Under the pieces are notes generated by a model, which worked only from the letters and a program-made list of their open reading frames with translations, had not been told where the DNA came from and ran no database searches. 64,000 nt of DNA from Cinnamomum chago (Eukaryota; Streptophyta; Magnoliopsida; Laurales; Lauraceae), in NCBI GenBank assembly GCA_038049695.1, contig CP142454.1:19724501-19788500 (forward strand). The letters run 5' to 3'. Positions 1 to 11,623 of this stretch are shown here, piece by piece. The position numbers were made by a program, and so were the translations under genes. How positions within the stretch are numbered: position 1 is the stretch's first letter; every line of letters starts with the position of its first letter.

Positions 1-5
1 ATGGG

Positions 6-377
6 TAGGGTTGTAAACGGGTCGGTTCCGGTCTGGGTCCATGGTGGAACCGAAACCAGAACCGGAACCGTTAAGGAGAAGGTGAAATTGAATCCGGATT
101 CAAAACCGTTTCGGAACCAATTTCTTGGCTCCGGAACCAGAACTGGAAGTATATATGGGATGGGTCTGGGTTTAGGTAGAAAATGATATTAAAAAATATA
201 GTTTTCAAGAGAGATTTTCGAAAATTGAGGTAATATGTCGGGTCTCAGGTTCACGGGTCCGAACCAAGGTGGAGCCGGACCCGGACCCATTTACTTATCG
301 GGGCCTAAATAAGGACCCAGATCCTGTTTTTAACAGATCAAAACCTCCAGGTAATCGGAGACTCGTTTACATCCCCA
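6..377. mobile_element. hAT-like non-autonomous element (MITE), about 372 bp
   Basis: Seen: the left end reads tagggttgtaaacgggtc and the reverse complement of the right end reads tggggatgtaaacgagtc, an imperfect terminal inverted repeat. The 8 bases after the right end are cgtatgag. Only 5 bases precede the left end in the window (atggg), and they match the last five of that 8-mer at 4 of 5 positions, as expected for an 8-bp hAT target-site duplication. The interior is low complexity with degenerate ggaaccg and gggtccgg words and has no transposase. The short open frame at 1-186 lies inside this repeat and is not a gene. Confidence 0.65.
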
Positions 378-670
378 CGTATGAGCCCACATGACCATGA
401 GATGATAAGGTATGCAGGAGAACAATACAATGGGTCCTGGGGCTGAGGACCCTACTATTTCTCGCGCTTAATTTTAAACAAAACAAGACACATAACACGA
501 TTGTGAAGCAGCGGCTTTCTCTCTCTTTCTCCATCTTCTTCTCGTTCTCGATGAGATGAGGCTTCTCCTCTAATCGATGATAGAAAAAGCGAAGCAGGTT
601 TTCCTAGAGAGAGGTAGAGAAAGGAAACTAGAGAGGAATCTAGGGTTAGGGTTTGGGCTTTGGTGAGAAG
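378..670 (+). promoter_or_regulatory. upstream region and 5' leader of the ANTH gene
   Basis: This stretch lies between the hAT-like element and the ATG at 671. From about 510 it is pyrimidine-rich (CT and TTC runs), typical of a plant 5' leader. A telo-box-like sequence (tagggttagggtttggg, 641-657) lies 14 bp upstream of the start codon. Such AAACCCTA-type boxes are common near starts of plant housekeeping genes. No TATA box was assigned. The transcription start is unknown. Confidence 0.4.
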
Positions 671-3600
671 ATGGGGTCGCTCCAGAGCTGGAGAAAGGCC
701 TATGGAGCCCTCAAGGATTCCACCAAAGTCGGCCTCGCCAAGGTCAACAGCGATTTCAAGGTCAGATCTCAATCAATCTCATTCGTTTTCTTTCGTTCAT
801 TCTTTTGGATTTCTCTTTGAATTTTGAATTCTCTATCTCTACCTTTTGTGTGTGCGATTTTGTTTGAATTTCTTTTTTTTTTCTGATGATGTTTGTTGTT
901 TGTGTGGAAGGATTTGGATATTGCCATCGTGAAAGCGACGAATCACGCTGAGTGCCCACCGAAAGAACGATACGTTCGAAGTGAGAATCTTTCTAAAAAA
1001 ACTTTGATTTCCATTGGAAGTTTTGATTTTGATTGGTTGGATAGTTTCCTGAATTGGGTTTCTCTCTCTCTCTCTCTCTCTCTCTGTTAATGTGGGTGGA
1101 AGAATTGGTGTAAGGGATCACAGGCAGGACTTTTGATGGATTTGGATTGAATCTGTTCTTTCTGGGGAAATCATAACCATCCATTCATCCAATGATGAAT
1201 TGAGATTCTTAGCCGTTAGATATATTCAGGGATGTCAAATTTTGCATGATCCATTGGATGGCATGCCCCCACGAAACTCAGATGTGTTGTGTTTGAAGGG
1301 CTCAGATTGACTATTGGCAGGTGGGCCCATGGGCTATTGTCTTTTTTTGAGAATTAAAACTAACCAGATGGCTTTCTTTTTAAGAGATAACCATCTCCAT
1401 TAATATAAAAAACTTGTTCTGTGACCCAGAATAGGCTGAGCCATGAGGGTGTTAATCATGGTTAAATTGACTCCATTTTAATGGCTTTTATTGCATTATT
1501 GCCCTGAATTTAATCCAAATGAGGTTATATCTCAGGAAATTTTTATCTTGTTACAATCAAAATACGTTGATTTCATCAATTGATCACAATTCATCCATAG
1601 CCTGATGGTTAAGGCGGTCAATTCAGATTTTTCAGATCAATAAGGGTGATTATTTGTAATTGTCAAAAAATGCAGGTGGGTCCATGTAAATTTTCCATCC
1701 AGCTTTTATCAATACTTTTGTAGAGATATTGATCCAACGTTGGTTAGTCTCTAGTTTTCATGGATTCAAAGAGGGGCTTGAATTTGGATTCAAGTTGTTT
1801 GTTGTTGTTGTTGGCTGTGGGCACTCTCTCCGAATGTTATTTGATTCAATGAGTTTTTTCTTAGTTTTTATTTCATTCCTCCTTCTCATTATTTGTTCCT
1901 GATTTCTTTCTAATTTGTTCCTTCTCTAGGAATATTTGCTTCTACCTCTGTTTCACGACCACGTGCTGATGTTGCTTATTGCATATATACCCTTGGAAGG
2001 AGATTGGCCAAGACCAGTAACTGGACGGTAATCTTTCTGACATTTTCTTTATGTTGCTTATAAAGTGTAGTCTACATGGAGGGAAAAAAAAAACACAAGC
2101 TCAATCAATTATTTTCAAATTTGGCAATACTTTCAACTTAATGCATTTGTAATAAATGACCTGTTATTTTCATTTTTAAAATGTCTTCAGTAGTTGTGAC
2201 AATGTTGATTCTGATACTTGGATTATCAGTTATGTACTTGATTTGTATTGTTATAATTGAAAATTTTGATAAATTGTTATAATGCTCTTTTGTTGTCTCA
2301 ATTTTCTATATTTTCTTGATATATAAAGAAAAAGTACCATATGTTTGACGTCCACATGGGAAGAGGTAGTGGCCAGATTTTACGACAGCTGAATAGATAT
2401 ACACCGTTGGATTTTTATTGACTCTAAAATGGCCCGAGTCCCGACAATAAATCACAAGTTCAGAATGCCATTCTCATCAAGAATTTCACTGTCCTAAAAT
2501 ATGTGAAAAGGTCCAATGTCCTAATTGAGAGAACTCGGTCTCGGTGGTACCCCTAACCATGGGGTGAATCGTGTCTACCACGGGCTTTCAACGGATAGCC
2601 TCCATCAATCCCACATTGGAAACATTCAAGCCCTGACCCTAGGCTTATAAGTTAAACATCCAAGTCCAGTACTAAGATGGGTGGCCGTATGAGAGCGTGT
2701 GACACTAATGATCGACGATGAAGGTCTATACCCTGTTTAAACTTCCAAGAGTGATATTTATACTGTTTTTGTGAAACTAAAGTTCTACTAGTGTTTTTCT
2801 TTTTCAGCACCGAACAAATTTCTCCAAAAAATGGTTTAATTTGTGGCACAAGCAGCTGTTGTAAACTAGACATTTGTTTTCTGTGTACTGCCTTTCATTT
2901 AGCACTCAAAATATAATATCAACATGCATAAGCAACATAATCCATGGTCTTTAGCAGCTACATGCTTGGATCTATTTCAACAGACATGTTGCTTACTTGA
3001 ATCTATTTGTATAAGCCTCGTAATCTGCTCTAACAGTATTTGACATATTAAAAAATAAAGGAGTTGAATTGCGTTGATTTTGATTTTGAATCTGATATTT
3101 CATCAATAATAAGTGCTGGTTATATTCCTGGAACTTTTATTTATTACTAATGCAATCTACAGGTTGCATTGAAAACACTGATAGTTATCCACAGGATGCT
3201 AAGGGAAGGTGATCCTACCTTCAGAGAGGAGCTGCTAAACTATTCACACAGGGGGCATATTCTCCAGATATCTAATTTCAAGGATGACTCTAGTCCTCTT
3301 GGTAAGTCATACCAAGCCAATAATGCATATCATAAAGTTTTCCTTGTAACGTATCTTGTCTAACTAGGGCCTGTTTATTTCGAATGCTTCCTCCTCTGAT
3401 ACATTATCTTTACTCCCTGCAGCTTGGGATTGTTCTGCTTGGGTACGAACCTATGCTCTCTTCCTAGAGGAACGACTTGAGTGTTTTAGGGTTTTAAAGT
3501 ATGATATTGAAGCAGATCGTGTAAAGAATTCAGTACCAGGCATGGCCAAGGTACACATTTTATTCTATTTATAATCATGATTGAGTGTAATATAGATACT

Positions 3601-6600
3601 GTAATCATCTGAATGTTTCGTTTTTGTCAGCAGGGAAATTGTAGAACAAGTGATTTGGATTGTAATGAGTTGTTGGACCAGTTGCCTGCTTTACAGCAGC
3701 TACTATACCGCCTTATTGGATGTCGGGTACTGATTGATGCAAATCTTTTTTATAGTCTTGCTGTTCTGTCCTAAGAATCAGCATTCAGAAGTTTGTAATT
3801 TGCATTGACATGGCTTACAATATTAGGTTACTTTATTTTATTTTATTTTCATCTCTATATCGGGTCTCCTAATTTTCTCTTGCTCCTTTTGCAGCCTGAG
3901 GGTGGGGCTTTCAACAACTATCTTATACAGTATGCTTTAGCTCTGGTATGTTTCACTTTCTATTAGTTGTTTTGCATACCTGCCCTAGCCACCCATCGAA
4001 AAAAGTAAAAAATAAAATACAATAAATTGCCTTACCCAAGAGACACTACTTGGCTCAGATCAAAACAACAAACTTGTTCCCATTAATTTTGTCAAGAGGA
4101 TTTTACCAAAAAAAAAAAACACTTTAGGTGATAGTGGGCCTAAAAGATCATTTTAACCGACCTTGCACCAGTTCAGTCATTTTCCCTGAAAAGGTGTTTT
4201 TTTTAGCACTTTCAACTAGCGTCCTGAGCGACCTTAGTTTTATGACGTTAAGGGTCCCTAGGGACCCTGCGTGTACACAAATTAGAACAAAATAGGTGTG
4301 TTTCCTTGTCCTCCTCTTCTGACCTTGACCCTGACCTTAACCCGTCTACTTCACCTCGCCCTCCTCCTCCTCGTCCTCCTTGTAGTTGTTGTTGTTGACA
4401 TGGAATCCATAGAGTTGAAGGTCGGGAGGGGGAGTGGGGATTTTAGAGCCGCCACGGCGTTTTTGATTGACGACGTAGGGAGAAGGGGAGACGGAGGAAT
4501 TGGGGACGGGTGTGGGATTAATAGTGGTGTGGAGAGATGTAGATGTGCTTCTGCGATGAAGAGGCGGTAACAACTGACAAACTCACGATTGAAAGAGTTC
4601 TGAATACTCTTGAGAAACTATTATTCTGTGTTTTTCTATGAAGACTGTACATCATTATATAGGTAATTACATGCCTTTAATTAAGGCTCTAAGAAAGGAA
4701 AACAATCTAATTATATCAATCATCAACCTAAGTTAGGAAATCAACTAATTACAACAATTTCTATTCTAAGTTAGGAAAACTACAGTTGTCTCAATATTGA
4801 CCCAAATCAATTCCACGTGAGATAAGGGATTTGACTACTAATGGGCTTTGGGCCTTGGGCCTGTTTAACACCCCCCCCTCAAATTGATGCGGGAGAATCA
4901 ACAAGCATCAATTTGTCAACCAAGAACTGATGGCGTGGTCGTGGAAGACCTTTGGTAAGAATATCAACAATTTGAAGTTCAGTGGAGACATGCGGAAGGC
5001 TGATGACATCACGTTTAAACTCATCACGTATGAAGTGACAATCAACCTCAATATGTTTAGTGCGTTCATGAAAAATCGGATTTTCAGTAATCCGAATTGC
5101 ACTTGTATTATCAGCATAGAGAGGGGTAGGTCCTTCTGCTGGAAAACCAATGTCAGAGAGCAGACCACGGAGCCAAAGAATTTCGGAGCAGGCAGCAGAC
5201 ATGGCTCGGTACTCGGCCTCGGTAGAGGATTTAGAGACTTTTTCATGTTTCTTGCATTTCCAAGAAATGAGACTATCACCCAAAAACATGCACCATCCTG
5301 TCGTCGATCGGCGAGTATCCGGACAACCAGCCCAATCAGCATCGGAATAAGCTTTGAGAGAGAGAGGATTGTTGGATGGAAAGAACAACCCACGAGTCGG
5401 TGTGCGGAGAAGATAGCGAATGATGCGGCGAACAGCAGCCAGATGAAGGTGACGAGGAGCAGTCATAAACTGACTCATCAGGTTGACTGCATAAGATATA
5501 TCAGGACGAGTGATCGTGAGGTAGATCAAGCTGCCAACTAATTGGCGATAGGCAGTAGGATCGGAAAGAAGATCGCCCTCCTCGCGACTGAGTTTGACAT
5601 TCAATTCGACCGGCGTATCTACAGGAGCTGAAGCAGTAAGACCAGCCAAGGCAATGAGATCAACAGTGTATTTGTGTTGATTTAGAACTATACCCTGAGT
5701 CGATTGATGAACTTCAAGACCGAGAAAATAGTGTAGGGGGCCGAGATCCTTCATGTGAAAAGTCTGACGAAGAGACGCTTGAAGCTTCTGAATCATGGTT
5801 GCATTAGGACCAGTAATGACGATGTCATCCACATAGACAAGAAGTACGGTGATCCCGGATGGAGCACGATGTAAGAACATAGAAGGATCATATGGACTTG
5901 GATGAAACTCCAATCGTAGAAGAGCAGCCTGAAATTTCTCAAACCATGCGCGAGGAGCTTGTTTCAGACCATAGAGGGAGCGACGTAGGTTGGCAACCAT
6001 ACCAGCCCCAGATGAGCAGCCCGGAGGTAGGCGCATATAAACATCTTCTTTTAGATCACCATGGAGAAATGCATTTTTGACATCCATTTGATAGAGAGGC
6101 CAAGACTGAGATGCAGCAATAGCAAGAATAGTGCGGACGGTGGTCATCTTGGCAACCGGAGCAAAAGTCTCATCATAATCAATGCCATATTCCTGCCGAT
6201 TTCCAAGAGCGACAAGACGCGCCTTATATCGATCTAAAGAGCCATCAGAGTTTAACTTGAGAGAAAATACCCACTTACAGCCAATAGGTTTGACACCCAC
6301 AGGAGATGGGACAATATCCCACGTATGATTTTGCGCTAACGCCTCCAATTCCTCTTGCATAGCCTTGTTCCAACATGGGTCCTGCACAGCCTGAGAATAG
6401 GATTGGGGAATGGAAAAGGAAGATAAAGTGGCCATTAAGGAAGTATGGGAGAACCCATAACGGGATGGTGGGACTGAAATCCGAGTGGAGCGACGCAATG
6501 AAGAATGGCTGGAAGGAGCAACTGCCGGTGTTGGATCAGATGCCGGAGGAAGAACAGGAGGGGGATCCCTGGTAGGCGCTGTGCTGTTCCGTCTGTGATA

Positions 6601-9600
6601 CACAAAATTGGGATTAAAACGAACAACTGACGTGTCGTCAGAAAAACCAGGTAAGGACACAAAAGAGAAGTCAGGAGGATCAATGTGTTTTTGAAAAAAA
6701 TTCTGATGTTCAAAGAAAACAACATTCCTAGAGGTACGGACACGACGAATGTGAGGGTCATAACAAAGGAACCCTTTCTGGAAGGGAGCATAACCTAAAA
6801 ACACACACTGAGCTGATTGTGCTGTGAGTTTTGTCCTCTCAGAAGGAGGCAAGTGCACAAAACAAGTGCAGCCAAAAACATGAAGATCTGCATAAGATGG
6901 ATCGGTTTGGTACAAACGGTAATATGGGCTTTGATTCTCAATGGAGGGTGATGGCATGCGATTGATAAGATGAGCGGCTGTAGCCAGTGCCTCAACCCAA
7001 AAACGAGTAGGAACGGAGGACTCCAGAAGAAGGGAACGTGTGACATCAAGGAGATGTCGATTTTTCCTTTCAACGATTCCATTTTGCTGGGGAGTATAAG
7101 GACAAGATTTTTGAGAAATAATGCCTTTTTGTTGCAAAAACTGTTGAAAATCAGAGGACATGTATTCCCCGCCAGAATCAGATCGTAAGATTTTAATGCA
7201 GGTGGAAAATTGATTTTCAACATAAGCCAAGAAAATTTTAAAAACAAAGAAAACATCAGATTTGGAATGGAGAAAGTAGACCCATGTAAACCGACTGAAG
7301 TCATCAATGAAAGTCACAAAATATTTGTAGTGAGCATGGGAAAGAGCTGGAGCAATCCCCCATACATCACTATGAACTAAATCAAAGCACTTAGAGGTGT
7401 GTGAAGTGGAATGAGGAAACGGAAGAGTTTTGCTCTTCCCCATTTTACAAGTAGCACAGTCAAAAGGCACACAAGAAGAGAAACCAGGAGATTTATTTAA
7501 TAAACCAGAATTTAACATAAGAGAGAAAGCCTTTGAATTTGGATGTCCTAGACGATTATGCCACAATCGGCAATTATCTCTAAGAGAAAAACAAAATACA
7601 TTATTGGCAAAAAGATTCCTAGAATTGTGAAAAAAATCCAGTGGAAACAAGCGCCCACACTTAGGTCCTCTCGCGATCTCCTTCCCGGACATCTGATCCT
7701 GCACAACACAACCAGAAGAAGAGAAAGAAACATTGCAATTATTTTCAACAAGTTGTCCTACGGACAATAAGTTGGAAGTTAAATTAGGGCAAAGATAAAC
7801 ATTTCTCAATGGGATGGGACCAGGGATATCACCAACAGCAGTAATGGGAACATGTTCACCGGCAGCAGTTTGAATTTGAAGAGGACCATTGTAACTTGTC
7901 ATAGTGGAGAAGGGGGTGGTGGAATGTGTCATATGATTAGATGCCCCAGAATCAATGAACCAAGTAGAAGATGAAGGTGACTTACCTGAGAGACCAACAG
8001 CAGATAGGGCATTGATAATCATTTGTTGAACTATTTCAGGAGTGAGAGATGAGGAGGGCCCAGGCTGTGAGACAGATGAAGGAGCAGGCATAACTGAGGA
8101 AGCCACATATGCGTGTGGAGTCGGAGACTGTGAAGTCTGATACTGTGTTGATGGACGTGGTGGACGACGGCGACATTCAGAAATGATATGTCCCGACCGT
8201 TTACAGTAACTGCAGACTTTCTGTTTACACTGAGAGGCAAGGTGCCCAAATTTCTGACAGCTGTAGCATTGGGTTTTGCTCAAGTCTCGAGGCGGAGGCT
8301 GAGAAGTTTTATTGGCCGAGAACGCGACTGAATAGGCATCAGTCTTCTGTTGAGCAATATGATCCGAGGTCATAAGACGCTGTTCTTCGCGTAAAAGCTC
8401 ATTCAAGCAGACATCTAATGAAGGTAGTGGTGTCCGATTCATTAGAGCAGACCGGACACTTTCAAATTCATTCCGCAGTTTCATCAAAAACTGATCTCGC
8501 TGACTAGAGGCCTGAAGGTCTTGAATAACGGTCAACACATCGTCAGCCACATCTGCATACTTAATACTATCGTATTCTGACCATAGTGTACGGAAACCAG
8601 AATAGTAGTCTTGTACGGACAAATTCCCTTGTGTATATTCAGCAATTGCACATTCAAGATGGAATTGTCTGGCAGAGTTATCTTGATGGCATATTTTCTT
8701 CAAATAGCCCCACATGGCTTTGGAAGTGGGGTAAGGCTTGAGATTCATTATCAGATGAGGCTCAACGGATCCCAGAATCCAGGATTTGATTTTGGCATCT
8801 TTAGTATACCAAGAGGAGATTTTCTTCTCATCCTCAGTGGGTTTAGGGTCCGTGCCAGAAACAAAACCCCATAATTCCTTTGCTTCGAGATATGTTTGAA
8901 ATTGGAAAGACCAGGCAGGATAATTCTTTCCAGTAAATTTGATCAAAGTGATCTCAGATTTGTCCATCTCAGCTGTATATTGTGAAACAATGAAACAACA
9001 AGTGAGAACTTAGCAAAATCTGATGGTCCTGAGTCAATATCAGAGGACTGATATAAGGCAGCCTTGTATTCTGTCTTCTACAGTAAACAAGATTAATCTC
9101 AGCAGCAGCAAAAACAGTACAGAACAACAGAACTATGAACAGGACAATACGGGAGCAAAAACGGCCAAGTCGTCAGTGTGTAAAACTCCACGTGGGCCCC
9201 ACCAGATGATCTATGGACAGATCAGATCCAAGGGATGATAGGAGGTCCAATTTCCGCAACTGATGGAGGAAGCGCTTCTCAAATCTGATCAAGATCAGAG
9301 ATTCTGGACGGCTGAGATGGAATCTCGTGGACAAAAAGTGAAAAACCTTGAAAATAGAAGATGGCCAACTTCTGATGAGAGAAAAAATCTGGAAAAATCA
9401 CTAGAATTCCTGATAAATACCTGCGACCAGTCTGGGCTGTTTCCGCAGATGAGTGGATGATAATCTGAAGTGGGCCACGATGGATCGGAGATGATCTGAG
9501 GTGAGCAGGGGTGATCTGTGATGGAGAAAAAAAATCCTGGATCTATTTCTGCAGTACTAACTTATTCTCTCTATCCTTAATCCCTTGATACAATGAAGAT

Positions 9601-11592
9601 CTCTAGAATCAAGACTTCCTTGAGCCTTGCTCTGATACCATGACAAACTCACGATTGAAAGAGTTCTGAATACTCTTGAGAAACTATTATTCTGTCTTTT
9701 TCTATGAAGACTGTACATCATTATATAGGTAATTACATGCCTTTAATTAAGGCTCTAAGAAAGGAAAACAATCTAATTATATCAATCATCAACCTAAGTT
9801 AGGAAATCAACTAATTACAACAATTTCTATTCTAAGTTAGGAAAACTACAGTTGTCTCAATATTGACCCAAATCAATTCCACGTGAGATAAGGGATTTGA
9901 CTACTAATGGGCTTTGGGCCTTGGGCCTGTTTAACAACAACAACTACAAAAGAAGAATAAGAAGAGACTTGACCAAAGGAAAGGAGCAGAACATAAGAAG
10001 GAACAAGGAAAAGGAAGGAAGAAGGGTCAGAGTCGTTGTTCCCACGCGACAAGCAGGGTAGCGTCATAAAACTAAGGTCGCTAGGGACGTTAGTTGAAAG
10101 CGCAAAAAAAAAAAAAAACACCTTTTCAGGCAAAATGACCGATCTGGTGTAAGGTCAGTTAAAATGATCTTTTAGGCCCACTGGTTAACTAAAGTGTTTG
10201 TTTTTTTTTTTTTTGTAAAATCCTCTTTTGTCAATAATGGAATTTCTCAAGAAAATTTTCAGTGGTTTAGTTTCTAAGACATGTTTGGGAAAGTCCCATG
10301 AAAAATAACGTAACTAGAAAATGAAAACAGGTAGTGCTCTGTTTTATTCTAATTTAAGAGAAAACTAAAATAATGAGATATGAAAATCATCATCATCATC
10401 GACTTTCTGAGTTTTGCTTTTCACTCTTCCTTAATAGGGCTAGGTTATCCTCATTGTATCCACTTGTACCCACTTTTTTTTAATTACATGTCCATTAAAG
10501 TTCCCTTTAGTATCATAGCAAACAAATTTCCATCAAGAACATTTTCCTTTAAATGATAAATGGTGATATTATGAGCAAAAAAGATACAGAGGAGACTATG
10601 AGGAGGAGACAAACCTGGGCAGGGCCCATCTGAAACCAAAGGATCTGAAAGACGAACCTAAAAAGGCGATGAGATTCATCATCAAAACACAGATAGTTTC
10701 CTAACACCTTCTTTGACTAGAATATTAGCCACATCATTAGCACTAAGCATATGGACAAAGGGAATCTGAAGCTGATTTTACTCTTAGAAGATGCTTTCTT
10801 AGCAACGTGCCATGGAGATGTACTTGCGTGCAATGCTCAAACCCAATTAAGGCACATACGTACTTGTGCAGTTAAGATTTCCTCATTTAATACTCTCTCT
10901 CCCTCTCTCTCACACACACACACTGGTTGTCACACAAGAAAATCGATTTTTTTTTAGTGTTTCCTGGTTTTACTTTGTTTGGGTAAAATGGCACTAGTCA
11001 ATCGGTGGCCTCAAGTATAAGCTATTTTTGGCTTAGTTTTTGTTTCTTTCTTTTGGAGTAATAACTTTTACCATTTTCAAAAAAGAAAAAAGTAAAAAAA
11101 TCAATGTACTCAATAATGAAAGGTTTAAGGTCCTCATGTTCCCTTTTACAATCCTTGGGGGGCCATTAAAACAGACTTGAAGGTAAATGCCTGAGTTTTG
11201 CTTCTAGTTTTAAAAATAAACTCTTCTAGGGAGAATGTTCTCCTACGAACCCACTTGGACCCACCTTTGATTAGTGAAACCCTTCAGATACTCTTGTCAT
11301 CCCATGATCTGGCATCAAGACCAATTTTACACTCATTGAACCTTCACTCACCGTTGGTTCTAATCTAAAAAAAGTCTACAGCTAAGATGCATTAAACTTT
11401 AAGGCTGTTAAATCAATGGCTAGGCTGTTTTTTGGCCCCCCCTTTCCATAAGGAGGCCTTTCCATTTGTCTTCCTCCCATTGTTAGGCATGTATCTAAGA
11501 GCTAGAATGCAAATTAGCAATATGCAATCTGCTCGTAGGAGAACATTGTCCCTCGTTTAGAGGCTTAAAGATGAAAAAAAAAAAGTTATAGA

Positions 11593-11623
<31 letters not shown>

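Larger units (their letters stand above)
4575..9936 (-). mobile_element. Ty1/Copia LTR retrotransposon, complete, 5362 bp
   Basis: Seen: two 296-bp LTRs (4575-4870 and 9641-9936) starting TG and ending CA that differ at one base. The 5-bp duplication acaac flanks the element (4570-4574, 9937-9941). The element reads on the minus strand: 5' LTR 9641-9936, primer site 9629-9640, one uninterrupted Gag-Pol frame 8967-4879, polypurine tract 4880-4871, 3' LTR 4575-4870. All parts needed for autonomous movement appear present. It inserted into the MULE inside intron 7 of the ANTH gene, antisense to that gene. The almost identical LTRs indicate a recent insertion. Confidence 0.97.
4096..10225. mobile_element. 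MULE-type transposon (non-autonomous, about 763 bp) split by a Copia insertion
   Basis: Seen: long terminal inverted repeats, left arm about 4096-4270 and right arm about 10051-10225, beginning gaggattttac at both ends and alignable over about 175 bp. The 9-bp flanks are identical (ttttgtcaa at 4087-4095 and 10226-10234), the target-site duplication length typical of Mutator-like elements. Removing the Copia element and one copy of its 5-bp duplication leaves about 763 bp. No transposase is present, so it would have needed an autonomous partner. It lies in intron 7 of the clathrin adaptor gene. The interior (about 4271-4569 plus 9942-10050) is unrelated to the arms and richer in GC. Confidence 0.88.

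Noticed and set aside
1..186. Open frame of 61 codons at the left edge
   Set aside because: It lies inside the hAT-like repeat and consists of degenerate ggaaccg words; no protein similarity.
2520..2720. Possible LTR or TRIM fragment in intron 3 of the ANTH gene (catcaatcccacattgg wording)
   Set aside because: No TG...CA ends or target-site duplication could be paired, so it was not listed as an element.
4930..8874. Many open frames on both strands overlapping the Copia polyprotein
   Set aside because: They are shadows of the long Gag-Pol frame without motifs of their own.
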